Source: Nitrosomonadales bacterium (GTDB taxonomy: Bacteria; Pseudomonadota; Gammaproteobacteria; Burkholderiales; Gallionellaceae). Taken from it: DNA of 64,000 nt. A program made the translations under genes and the position numbers. The notes under the pieces are model-generated. The model saw only the letters and a program-made list of their open reading frames with translations, was not told the origin of the DNA and did not search any database. The DNA is taken from the NCBI GenBank assembly GCA_016214695.1, contig JACRNY010000002.1:167108-231107 (forward strand), written 5' to 3'. Positions 35,938 to 44,225 of the stretch are shown here, one piece after another; the first letter of the stretch is position 1, and each line of letters starts with the position of its first letter.

Positions 35938-36836
35938 ATTCGTTTTTCCAATATCTCTATCAACATTCTTTCCACACCTGCCTGCCAATGCGGCAGGTTC
36001 AGGTCGAAGTTCTTTTTCAACTTGCCGCAATCCAGCCGTGAATTGAGCGGGCGTTTGGCCGCCGTTTTGAATTCGCTGGTCGATACGGCATTGATGGCTT
36101 CAGCGGCGACCCTGAGCGGCAAACCCGCCAGCCGGGCAAAGTCGATGACAAAGTTCGCATAGCCATGCCATGAAGTTTCGCCGCCTGCCACCAGGTTATA
36201 GAGACCACCCAGTTCGGGGCGTTGCCGCACTGCGCGGATAGCGTGTGCCGTCACATCGGCCAGCAGGTCCGCCCCGGTGGGTGCGCCGATCTGGTCGTCG
36301 ATGACGGAAAGGCTGTCGCGTTCGGCGGCAAGGCGCAGCATGGTCCTGGCGAAGTTGCCGCCGCGCGCGCCGTAGACCCAGCTGGTACGGAAGATGAGAT
36401 GCTTGCAACCCGCTTGCCGGATGAGTTGCTCGCCTTCGAGCTTGGTTGCGCCGTAAACGCTGAGCGGGGATGCGGCATCCGTTTCCTGCCAGGGTTTTTC
36501 GCCGCTGCCGTCGAACACGTAATCGGTGGAGTAATGCACCAGCCATGCGCCGAGGTTTTTTGCTTCCCGGGCCAATACGCCGGGTGCTGCCGCATTGATG
36601 GTGCGAACCAGCTCAGGTTCGCTCTCGGCCTTGTCCACTGCGGTGTGGGCGGCGGCATTGACGATGATGTCGGGCGCGACTGCCCGAACCGTGGCGGCAA
36701 TGCCTTCCAGGTCGGTGAAATCGCCGCACATCCCTGTGCTGGAGGAATCCAGCGCGACGATCTCGCCCAATGGTGCGAGACTGCGCTGCAACTCCCAGCC
36801 TACCTGTCCGTTTTTGCCGAAAAGCAATATCTTCAC
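35934..36836 (-). CDS. rfbD: dTDP-4-dehydrorhamnose reductase
   Basis: A 300-residue SDR reductase: KILLFGKNGQVGWELQR, NAAAHTAVDKAESEPE, STDYVFDG and SVYGATKLEGEQ (catalytic Tyr/Lys). It produces dTDP-L-rhamnose. Translation starts at GTG (36834-36836). A perfect -10 element at 37047-37052 lies about 200 nt upstream, so the mRNA may have a long leader containing a 46-codon frame. Confidence 0.94.
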   Translation of the reverse strand: MKILLFGKNGQVGWELQRSLAPLGEIVALDSSSTGMCGDFTDLEGIAATVRAVAPDIIVNAAAHTAVDKAESEPELVRTINAAAPGVLAREAKNLGAWLVHYSTDYVFDGSGEKPWQETDAASPLSVYGATKLEGEQLIRQAGCKHLIFRTSWVYGARGGNFARTMLRLAAERDSLSVIDDQIGAPTGADLLADVTAHAIRAVRQRPELGGLYNLVAGGETSWHGYANFVIDFARLAGLPLRVAAEAINAVSTSEFKTAAKRPLNSRLDCGKLKKNFDLNLPHWQAGVERMLIEILEKRI

Positions 36837-36871
36837 GCCGTGTGCCCCGGGTGTGTCTTATCTGTTTGCAT

Positions 36872-37012
36872 TCAGTTGCCGACGAAGACGGGATGCTCCT
36901 GCCGGTCCGGTCGCAGTGCAACCTTGCGTCGGCGTGGCAGGGTGTCCGGTGTTCCTTGCCGGATGCAAACTTCCGCTCCGGCCGACGCCGTGTTATCGAT
37001 CAGTTGAACCAT
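36872..37012 (-). CDS. Possible 46-codon leader ORF upstream of rfbD
   Basis: An ATG frame (MVQLIDNTASAGAEVCIRQG at its start) lies between the candidate promoter and rfbD. GGGGAG precedes the ATG, but the spacing of about 1 nt is poor. The peptide is rich in Arg and Pro late in the frame and resembles nothing known to me. It might be a leader peptide or chance; apart from it, 36837-37112 holds only the -10 element. Confidence 0.2.
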   Translation of the reverse strand: MVQLIDNTASAGAEVCIRQGTPDTLPRRRKVALRPDRQEHPVFVGN

Positions 37013-37046
37013 GCTCCCCATAAGCTATGGCCATTTCTATGGTGCG

Positions 37047-37052
37047 ATTATA
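37047..37052 (-). promoter_or_regulatory. Candidate -10 element for the rfbDC-ABC transporter operon
   Basis: A perfect TATAAT on the minus strand with no good -35 at 17 bp. It is the only strong promoter-like hexamer in the gap before rfbD, at the head of the 18835-36836 gene run. Confidence 0.35.
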
Positions 37053-37112
37053 GCCAACCTCGCGGCCCACTCCTATAGGCCGTTTGGCATATTGACACGG
37101 CAGGGATCGCGT

Positions 37113-37982
37113 TCATGTGTTCGGCAGATCACCCTGGTCGAGCCGGAAGGGGCGCGGTGAGAAACCGAAGTCGCGGGCTGCTTCGGCATGTTCGAACACC
37201 AGGTCGGTGTTCATCCTTTCTGCCATGGCCGCAGTCCAGTGGCGATAGCGCGGCAGCACACGCAGGCAGAGGATGGCGGCACGGAACAGCCACAACGGGA
37301 TATGGATGAACCTCGCCCGCTTGCCCATGGCGCTGTAGACTCTGGCGACCATATCGCGATAGCTCAACCTTTCCGCACCGGACAGCTCGTAAGTGCGGTT
37401 GCGCACACCGCGACCCCGCAAGGCTGCCGCGCACGCCGTGGCCACATCGTCGGCATGCACCGGCTGGCGCAGGCCGTTCGCGCGGCCGAACAAGGGGAAG
37501 AAGCCGAAGCGGGCGATGAAGCGGGCGATCTCGCCGATGTTGCGGTCCTGCCCTTTGCCGTAGATGAGGGTCGGTCGCAGGATCACCCATTCGACATCGT
37601 GCGCTTCGGCCCAAGCGATGAGTTCGCTTTCGCCGTGCGCCAGTTTTGCCGCCGTCTGCTGCTCGGCCGGATCGGATGAATGCTGCTTGGTGAAGACGCT
37701 GGTGGAGCTGAGTGCGACGATGCGCTCGGCCCCGTGGGCAGACAGCAAGCTGAAATGTTCGGGCAGCTTCCAGATCGGGGCAAGGCAGACCCAGTCGGCG
37801 ATCTTGTCGGCAGGAGACCCCGTGCCGGCAGAGGCCAGTGTGCGTGACTCTGCTTGCCCGGTATGCGGACGATCCGTTCTGGAATAAGCGATCACACGGT
37901 ATCCGGCAACGGCCAGCATCGGCAGCAGACTACAGCCCACCATGCTGGTCGCTCCCAATACGCCTGCGCGTGCCTCAGTCAC
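37113..37982 (-). CDS. NAD(P)-dependent SDR epimerase/reductase
   Basis: A 289-residue protein of the atypical SDR class: AGVLGATSMVGCSLLPML (nucleotide loop), ERIVALSSTSVF, VILRPTLIYGKGQDRNI and QPVHADDVATA. The usual Tyr-x-x-x-Lys pair is not evident, so it may be a diverged sugar reductase or epimerase. A hydrophobic segment near residues 225-240 (LWLFRAAILCL) suggests membrane contact. It is the last gene of the minus-strand run that begins at 58922, overlapping the SDR-GT2 fusion by 8 nt. Confidence 0.7.
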   Translation of the reverse strand: MTEARAGVLGATSMVGCSLLPMLAVAGYRVIAYSRTDRPHTGQAESRTLASAGTGSPADKIADWVCLAPIWKLPEHFSLLSAHGAERIVALSSTSVFTKQHSSDPAEQQTAAKLAHGESELIAWAEAHDVEWVILRPTLIYGKGQDRNIGEIARFIARFGFFPLFGRANGLRQPVHADDVATACAAALRGRGVRNRTYELSGAERLSYRDMVARVYSAMGKRARFIHIPLWLFRAAILCLRVLPRYRHWTAAMAERMNTDLVFEHAEAARDFGFSPRPFRLDQGDLPNT

Positions 37983-39861
37983 GGACCTGCCTGAAACGAC
38001 GCTTTATGCGGTTCAGGGAATGATAGGTCGCCACTGCCGTGAAACGCAGCCACACACCAAAAGTCACCAGCCCCATCAGCAGGCCCGGATACTGGTGGCG
38101 GAAGAACTTGTTGTAGAAACGCAGCATGCCCTTGTGCTTGTTCCATTCCACAAAGATCGGTCTGGCCTTGCTGCAATGTCCCTTGTGATGCACCATGCGC
38201 GCATCCGGCACGAACAGCAGCTTCCATCCCTTGCGGCGGAAGCGCATGCACAAGTCGAGGTCTTCGCAATGCATGAAGTATCCCTCGTCCAGCAGGCCCA
38301 CTTGTTCCAGCACATCGCGCCGTGCCAGCATGCACGCTCCGGAGATCGCCTCCATCTCCACCGGCTTTTCGGGCAGGGGCAGTTTGTGCAGATCGAAATC
38401 GGAGAACAATCTGGGGTAACGACCGCTGAGATTTCCCAGCCCGGACACCCTGACAAGGGAACGCCAGGGCGTGGGCACCGCACGCCGCGAGCCGCCCTGT
38501 TCGCTGCCGTCCGGATTGGTCAGCATGCCGCCGACCATGCCGACATCAGGCGCGCTATGCACCGCTTGCACCAGCCTCAACACCGCATTCTCCTCAAGGA
38601 GACAGTCGGGATTCAGGAACAGAATATGTTCGCCCGCCGCCGTCCTTGCGCCCTGGTTGCATGCCTTGGCGAAACCCAGATTCTGCTCGTTGGCGATGAT
38701 GATCACTGACGGGAACGCATCCTTTATCGCGGCGATACTGTCGTCGCGCGATGCGTTGTCGACCACGATGACCTGCTCGGCCTGCAACACCGCCTTTGCG
38801 ACACAAGCCAGCAGTATCTCCCCGGCGTTGTAATTGACGATCACGATGGATACACGGCAGGGCTGCCCCGCTTTCGGTCTGCGCTTCGGCAATGGCGGTT
38901 CGGCGGTTTGCCTGTTTTGCTGCTGATACCAGGCCGCTGTGGCATGCAGTCCTTCGCGCAGGGTGAACTTCGGTTTCCAGCCGAGCTCCCGGCGAATGGG
39001 GGCATCGTCGATGCGCAGCGAACCTGTCACGCGCTCGAACGCTCCGCGCTGGCCCAGCATAGCAGCCAGTCCGCCCAGCAGGCCCAATGGCAGCGGAAAC
39101 ATTCTGGCGCGTTTGCCCAGCCCCGCACCCAGTTCGCGCAACAGCGCCGGCATGGAGATGTCTTCGCCGTCACGCAGCAGATAGATCTTGTTGGCCGCCG
39201 CCGGGTGAGTGGCGCAAAGCAGCATGGCATCGACCAGGTTCCCCAGATAGAGCAGGCTGCGCGCGTTGTGCACGTTGGCCAGCGGCAGGGGAATGCCCTT
39301 GTCCACGGCTTGCAACAACCGGAAGAAGTTGGCCTTCACTCCGGGGCCGTGTACCAGCGGCGTGCGCAGGATCACTATCTCCAGTCCTGTCACTTGTGCG
39401 ATCTGCTGCAGTGCCTGCTCGGCCTGCCATTTGGAAACGGCGTAGGGGTCCTGCGGTGCGGCCACGTCTGTCGAGGTGAATGCCCGCTCGCCCTCGGTCT
39501 GCTCGCCGTTGACCTTGATCGAGCTCACGTAGACGAGGCGTTTGACGCCGGCTTGCGCTGCCTGCATGGCAAGGTTGGTGCTCCCGTGCAGGTTGACCTT
39601 GAGGAATTCGCCCAGCGGGTCGGCGGCGGAATCGTGCATGACATGCACGCGTGCCGCGAGATGCATGACCACATCGACACCGTTCAGCGCAGCCTGCCAG
39701 TCGGTAAGCCCATCGACATCGCCGACGATGACGTTCTCGGCGCCGTTCAGGTCGCAGGCGGTCCGCGTCGCACCTATGACCCGGTATCCCTGTGCCAATG
39801 CTTCATCACATAGCGCCTGGCCGACAAAGCCGTTGGCTCCGGTGATCAGTATGGTAGTCAT
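37975..39861 (-). CDS. QnlA/WbpV-like sugar reductase fused to a GT2 glycosyltransferase
   Basis: A 628-residue fusion. Residues 1-310 form an SDR (ILITGANGFVGQALCDE, YVSSIKVNGE, DPYAVSKWQAEQAL with Tyr/Lys, PLVHGPGVKANFFRLL), like QnlA/WbpV enzymes that reduce UDP-4-keto-6-deoxy-GlcNAc to UDP-QuiNAc. Residues 335-600 form a GT2 domain (VSIVIVNYNAGEIL, VDNASRDDS, LNPDCLL, HCEDLDLCMRFRRKG). The domains are separate genes in most organisms. The fusion suggests that the reduced sugar is passed directly to transfer. The substrate could come from the WbpM-like dehydratase at 13759. Confidence 0.85.
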   Translation of the reverse strand: MTTILITGANGFVGQALCDEALAQGYRVIGATRTACDLNGAENVIVGDVDGLTDWQAALNGVDVVMHLAARVHVMHDSAADPLGEFLKVNLHGSTNLAMQAAQAGVKRLVYVSSIKVNGEQTEGERAFTSTDVAAPQDPYAVSKWQAEQALQQIAQVTGLEIVILRTPLVHGPGVKANFFRLLQAVDKGIPLPLANVHNARSLLYLGNLVDAMLLCATHPAAANKIYLLRDGEDISMPALLRELGAGLGKRARMFPLPLGLLGGLAAMLGQRGAFERVTGSLRIDDAPIRRELGWKPKFTLREGLHATAAWYQQQNRQTAEPPLPKRRPKAGQPCRVSIVIVNYNAGEILLACVAKAVLQAEQVIVVDNASRDDSIAAIKDAFPSVIIIANEQNLGFAKACNQGARTAAGEHILFLNPDCLLEENAVLRLVQAVHSAPDVGMVGGMLTNPDGSEQGGSRRAVPTPWRSLVRVSGLGNLSGRYPRLFSDFDLHKLPLPEKPVEMEAISGACMLARRDVLEQVGLLDEGYFMHCEDLDLCMRFRRKGWKLLFVPDARMVHHKGHCSKARPIFVEWNKHKGMLRFYNKFFRHQYPGLLMGLVTFGVWLRFTAVATYHSLNRIKRRFRQVRD

Positions 39862-39862
39862 C

Positions 39863-40993
39863 TCAGGACTGTTTCGACCAGACGGTGCGGTTCACGTAAT
39901 CGACGTAGCTCAGCACGACGCGCAGCACCTGCTTGGATACCGGGCCGGCCTCGTAGTCCTGCACCGGCTGCATCACGCGCTTGGTCTTGTCATGCTGGGT
40001 TGTGATGACGCGCACCGCATCCAGCACGCGCTCCTTCTTCAAACCGCTCATGATCAGCGTGCCGACATCCATGCCTTCCGGGCGCTCGTGTGCGTTGCGG
40101 ATGGTGATGGCGGGCAGGTTCAGCAAGGAGGCCTCTTCGGTGATGGTGCCGCTGTCCGACACCACGCACAGCGCTTCCATCTGCAGCTTGATGTAATCGC
40201 AGAAACCGAACGGTTTGAGGAACTGGATATGCGGGTCGAGCTTGCCCAATTCCATCGTGTCCAGGCGTTTCTGCGTGCGCGGGTGGGTGGAGACGATCAC
40301 CGGGCAGTCATAGGTCCTGGCCAGCGCATTTAGCGTCTCGATCAGGTCCTGCATGTTCTGCGGGGTGTCGACGTTCTCTTCGCGGTGCGCGCTGACGATG
40401 AAATATTTCCCCGCCGTCAGCCCCATGCGCTGCAGCACGTCCGATTTTTCGATCTTGGGCATGTACTCGTCGAGTACTTCGCGCATGTGCGAGCCGGTCT
40501 TGATGATGGTCTCGGGGCGGATGCCTTCGGCGATCAGGTAGCGGCGCGCGTGTTCGGTCAGCACCATGTTGATGTCGCTCAGATGGTCGAGCACCTTGCG
40601 GTTCAGTTCTTCCGGCACGCGCTGGTCGAAACAGCGGTTGCCCGCTTCCATGTGGAACACCGGGATCTTGCGGCGCTTGGCCGAGATGACCGCGAGGCAG
40701 GAATTGGTGTCGCCGTAGAGCATGATCGCATCCGGCTTTTCCTGCTCCATGACCGCGTCGGATTTCTCGATCACGCGCGCGATGGTCTGCGCGGCGTTGT
40801 CGCCCACCGCTTCGAGGAAATGGTCGGGCTTGCGGATGCCCAAGTCGTCGAAGAAGACCTGGTTCAGGCCGTAGTCGTAGTTCTGGCCGGTGTGCACCAG
40901 GATGTGTTTTGTATGCTGATCGAACTCGGCGATCACGCGCGACATCTTGATCAGTTCGGGACGCGTCCCGACGATGGTCATGACCTTAAGCAT
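39863..40993 (-). CDS. UDP-N-acetylglucosamine 2-epimerase family, FnlC/WbjD-like
   Basis: A 376-residue GT-B-like epimerase: VMTIVGTRPELIKMSRVI, GDTNSCLAVISAKRR, HMEAGNRCFDQRVPEE, and SDSGTITEEASLLNLP near the C-terminus. FnlC/WbjD catalyses the last step to UDP-L-FucNAc, C2 epimerisation of UDP-2-acetamido-2,6-dideoxy-L-talose. Assignment over ordinary WecB rests on the neighbours: FnlA-like (7-nt overlap) and FnlB-like genes. Confidence 0.87.
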   Translation of the reverse strand: MLKVMTIVGTRPELIKMSRVIAEFDQHTKHILVHTGQNYDYGLNQVFFDDLGIRKPDHFLEAVGDNAAQTIARVIEKSDAVMEQEKPDAIMLYGDTNSCLAVISAKRRKIPVFHMEAGNRCFDQRVPEELNRKVLDHLSDINMVLTEHARRYLIAEGIRPETIIKTGSHMREVLDEYMPKIEKSDVLQRMGLTAGKYFIVSAHREENVDTPQNMQDLIETLNALARTYDCPVIVSTHPRTQKRLDTMELGKLDPHIQFLKPFGFCDYIKLQMEALCVVSDSGTITEEASLLNLPAITIRNAHERPEGMDVGTLIMSGLKKERVLDAVRVITTQHDKTKRVMQPVQDYEAGPVSKQVLRVVLSYVDYVNRTVWSKQS

Positions 40994-41996
40994 TGAGTTC
41001 TTCCTGGATGAAATCGAGCTTGAGCAGCAGTTGCTTGACCTGCTCGACGTTCAGGCGCTCGGTGTTGTGCGAGGTGTAGTCGTCGAGGGTGGAGATCTTC
41101 TCCTCGCCTTCGCTGAAGTATTTGGCATAGTTGAGGTCGCGGTTGTCGGCGGGGATGCAGTAATAACCGCCCATATCCTTGGCATGCGCCATCTCCTCGC
41201 GCGAGATGAGCGACTCGTACAGCTTCTCGCCGTGGCGAGTGCCGATGATGCGGACATCATTCTTCTTTTGAAACAGCTCGGTGAGGGCTTGTGCCAAGTC
41301 GGCGACGGTCGAGGCCGGCGCCTTCTGCACGAAGATGTCGCCCTGTTTGCCGTGCTCGTAGGCATACAGCACCAGGTCGACGGAGTCTTCCAGCGACATC
41401 AGGAAGCGCGTCATGTTGGGATCGGTCACCGTCAGCGGCTTGCCTGCCTTGAGCTGCTCCACGAACAGCGGGATGACCGAGCCGCGCGAAGCCATGACGT
41501 TGCCGTAGCGCGTGGCGCAGAACACCGTCTCGGTCTCGCCCTGCATGCGCGATTTGGCCACCATCAGTTTCTCGGCCATCGCCTTGGAGATGCCCATCGC
41601 ATTGATCGGATACACCGCCTTGTCGGTGCTCAGCACCACCACGCGCTTCACGCCGCAAGCCGTGGCCGCGTTCAGCACGTGCTCGGTGCCGATGACGTTG
41701 GTGCGTACCGCCTCCATCGGGTAGAACTCGCACGAGGGCACCTGTTTCAGCGCGGCCGCATGGAACACATAGTCCACGCCGCGCATCGCCTGATACACGC
41801 TGTCGTAGTCGCGCACATCGCCGATGTAGAACTTGAGCTTGCTGTTGTTGAGCGCGATGCGCATGTCTTCCTGCTTCTTCTCGTCGCGGCTGAAGATGCG
41901 GATCTCGCGCACATCGGTGGAGAGGAAGCGCTTGAGCACGGTGTTGCCGAAGGAACCTGTGCCGCCGGTGATCATGAGTACTTTGTCTTTGAACAT
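40986..41996 (-). CDS. UDP-GlcNAc 4,6-dehydratase/5-epimerase, FnlA/WbjB-like
   Basis: A 336-residue extended SDR: VLMITGGTGSFGNTVLKRF, IRIFSRDEKKQ, YVFHAAALKQVPSCE and STDKAVYPINAMGISKAMAEK, in which Met stands where Tyr is usual, as in soluble inverting dehydratases. It turns UDP-GlcNAc into the 4-keto-6-deoxy sugar and inverts C5, opening the UDP-L-FucNAc pathway. In Pseudomonas and Staphylococcus the same enzyme sits with WbjC/D or Cap5F/G. Confidence 0.92.
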   Translation of the reverse strand: MFKDKVLMITGGTGSFGNTVLKRFLSTDVREIRIFSRDEKKQEDMRIALNNSKLKFYIGDVRDYDSVYQAMRGVDYVFHAAALKQVPSCEFYPMEAVRTNVIGTEHVLNAATACGVKRVVVLSTDKAVYPINAMGISKAMAEKLMVAKSRMQGETETVFCATRYGNVMASRGSVIPLFVEQLKAGKPLTVTDPNMTRFLMSLEDSVDLVLYAYEHGKQGDIFVQKAPASTVADLAQALTELFQKKNDVRIIGTRHGEKLYESLISREEMAHAKDMGGYYCIPADNRDLNYAKYFSEGEEKISTLDDYTSHNTERLNVEQVKQLLLKLDFIQEELNA

Positions 41997-42043
41997 AAAC
42001 GCCCCACCATAAAAAATGCCAAGGCAAAACAGAATAAATCAAC

Positions 42044-42132
42044 CGTTCGCCCTGAGCCTGTCGAAGGGTCACTTCAACAGCCATATTGTTTCAATTTGAC
42101 GTTCATGGTTCGACCAGCTCACCACGAACGGA
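42044..42132. repeat. Dispersed-repeat pair in the fnlA-fnlB gap
   Basis: CCGTTCG at 42044-42050 and CGAACGG at 42126-42132 face each other. The arms read ttcgccctgagcctgtcgaa and, inverted, ttcgtggtgagctggtcgaa, a motif common as an intergenic repeat in many bacteria. It fills most of the 148-bp gap between the FnlA- and FnlB-like genes. Confidence 0.6.
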
Positions 42133-42144
42133 CTCTGTGTTTCC

Positions 42145-42999
42145 CTATTTATACGCGTGCATCGTTTCGATCAATTCCGGCCACTCCGGCGCGACATATC
42201 CGGTCGCCTCGCGGAAGCGCCCGGCATCCAGCGAGCGGTCGATGACCAGTTTGTCGCTGGGGGCGATCTCGATCGCCTTGCCGTAGACCGCGGCGATCAG
42301 CTTGAGCAGATCGTACTTTGATATGGGCTGTGCGGCGACATGATACACGCCGGACAAGGCGGTCTGCGGGATCACCACGTCGCGCACCACCTGCGCCAGC
42401 ACGACCGTGGGCAGACCGGAGAATATCGCTTTGGTATAGCCGTTGCAGCGCCCCTGCTGCGACAGGAACCAGCCGACCAGGCCGTGCGCGCTCTGCAGTT
42501 CGTGGCCGATGATGGAAGTGCGCAGGGTAACGGCATGCGGATAGGCGACCTCGCCGAGATATTTGGATCTGCCATAGAGATCTTTGGCGTCGGACGGATC
42601 GGACTCGCGGTAATTGCCCTTGTCGCCACTGAACACGCAGTCCGTGCTCATGTGCACCAGGCGCGCGCCGGCCAGTTCGCACATCCTTGCCAGCCGGTGC
42701 GGCAGCAGGGCATTGATCGGGATCGCCTGCAGCGGGTCGTCTGCATCGGCCAGTTGCTTGATCAGCCCGACGCAATTGATCACCACATCCGGGCGCGCCT
42801 GAATGAATGCCTGCAGCAGCGAATCCTGCTGTTCGACATCCACGCCGGAGATCAGCTGTGCGGCGATTTCCGGATCGAAGAAGCGCTTCGCACTCTCCGA
42901 GCGGACCGTGCCGCGGACCTGCCATTCTTTCTTTTCGCTCAGCACGCGCATCATCGCGTTGCCGAGCATGCCGCTGGCGCCCAATACCAATATTCTCAT
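42145..42999 (-). CDS. Sugar reductase of the RmlD type, FnlB/WbjC-like
   Basis: A 284-residue SDR: ILVLGASGMLGNAMMRVL, NCVGLIKQLADADDP, HMSTDCVFSGDKGNYRE and KDLYGRSKYLGEVAY (Tyr/Lys). It would reduce the 4-keto sugar made by the FnlA-like enzyme, the middle step to UDP-L-FucNAc. Plain RmlD is encoded separately at 35934. It overlaps the GT4 gene stop by 4 nt. Confidence 0.87.
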   Translation of the reverse strand: MRILVLGASGMLGNAMMRVLSEKKEWQVRGTVRSESAKRFFDPEIAAQLISGVDVEQQDSLLQAFIQARPDVVINCVGLIKQLADADDPLQAIPINALLPHRLARMCELAGARLVHMSTDCVFSGDKGNYRESDPSDAKDLYGRSKYLGEVAYPHAVTLRTSIIGHELQSAHGLVGWFLSQQGRCNGYTKAIFSGLPTVVLAQVVRDVVIPQTALSGVYHVAAQPISKYDLLKLIAAVYGKAIEIAPSDKLVIDRSLDAGRFREATGYVAPEWPELIETMHAYK

Positions 43000-44225
43000 T
43001 CGGCTCTCTCTTCAAGGTCGCACGCCGACCGTAGATGGGTGACCAGCTGGTCGACCAGTTGGTCGTGCGCAAAATTCTCTGCATAGTATAAACGACCGCG
43101 CACGCCCATCGCCTCGCGCTCTGCCGCCGGCATGCGATACAGCTGCAGGATGGCATCGGCCAGGGCACGCCCGTTCTCCGCCGGGATCGCCAGTCCGGCA
43201 CCCGCCGTGACGACCAGATCGGCACCCTCGCCGTTGAGGCAGGCGAGGATGGGGCGGCCCGCCGCCAAGTAGGCCTGTACCTTGCTCGGGATGGTGGCCT
43301 TGAATATCTCCTGGTCCGCCAGCGTGACCAGCAATGCCGATGCCTGCTGCATGAAGCCGGGCATGGTCTCGACCGGGAAGCGGCCGGGCAGATGCAGATT
43401 GTCCAGGCCGAGCTGTTGCGCCTGCTGGCGCATCCATGCCCAGCGGCTGCCCTCGCCCAGTACGACGAAATGGATGTCTGTCTGTCCCTGCAGCAGTCGA
43501 GCCGCCTCCACGATGACCTCGACCGCCTGCGCGCTGCCGATGTTGCCGGCGAACATGACCGAGAAGCCTTTGCCCAAACCTTCGACTGCCGGCAGTTCGC
43601 CTGTGAATGGTACAGCGAAGCTGTCATCCACCGAGTTGGGGTAGTACACGATCGGTGTGCCGCTCGCCAGCGCGCGCACCGGCGCGATGAATGCGTGCGA
43701 TTGCACCAGCAGCAAGTCGGTATGGCGGTAGATGAAACGCACCACCCGTTCCACCACCTTGAGTATCCAGCGGTTGCGCACATGGCCGGTCGCAGACAGG
43801 CTTTCCGGCCACAGGTCCTGCACCCACAGCACCACCGGGCATCCCTGCAGCCAGCCGAGGAAGAGCGCCGGGATCGCCTGCAATATCGGTGATGGCGCAT
43901 AGACGAAGATCACGTCGAAGCGCTTCTTGCGCAACAGCCAGGGAGCGAACAGCAAACCGGAGAAGATGAAGGAAAGATAGTTGAGCGCCAGGCGCCAACC
44001 GCCGCGGCCGCGCGGATACAGCGGGATACGGTTGATGACGATGCCCTGATGGTTCTCCTGCTGGCAGCCTGCGGCACGATATCCGTCGAACACCGTTCCG
44101 CGCGGATAGTTCGGCTTGCCGGTCAGCACCTCCACCTCGACGCCTTTTTCCAGCAAGGTCCGGGCGACCTCGTTGATGCGGAAACTTTCCGGCCAGTAGT
44201 ATTGGGAGAGGATGAGCAGTTTCAT
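42996..44225 (-). CDS. GT4 glycosyltransferase, WbuB/WbjE-like (probable FucNAc transferase)
   Basis: A 409-residue GT-B enzyme: LLILSQYYWPESFRINEVAR, VLTGKPNYPRG, FVYAPSPIL, WVQDLWPESLSATG, VMFAGNIGSAQAVE and the donor loop ATIPSKVQAYLAAGRPIL. The N-terminal and WVQDLWPES motifs match WbuB-like enzymes, which often lie beside fnlABC and transfer L-FucNAc. ATG at 44225 overlaps the upstream stop by 1 nt and begins where similarity begins; the frame is open another 950 nt upstream only by high GC. Confidence 0.88.
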   Translation of the reverse strand: MKLLILSQYYWPESFRINEVARTLLEKGVEVEVLTGKPNYPRGTVFDGYRAAGCQQENHQGIVINRIPLYPRGRGGWRLALNYLSFIFSGLLFAPWLLRKKRFDVIFVYAPSPILQAIPALFLGWLQGCPVVLWVQDLWPESLSATGHVRNRWILKVVERVVRFIYRHTDLLLVQSHAFIAPVRALASGTPIVYYPNSVDDSFAVPFTGELPAVEGLGKGFSVMFAGNIGSAQAVEVIVEAARLLQGQTDIHFVVLGEGSRWAWMRQQAQQLGLDNLHLPGRFPVETMPGFMQQASALLVTLADQEIFKATIPSKVQAYLAAGRPILACLNGEGADLVVTAGAGLAIPAENGRALADAILQLYRMPAAEREAMGVRGRLYYAENFAHDQLVDQLVTHLRSACDLEERAE

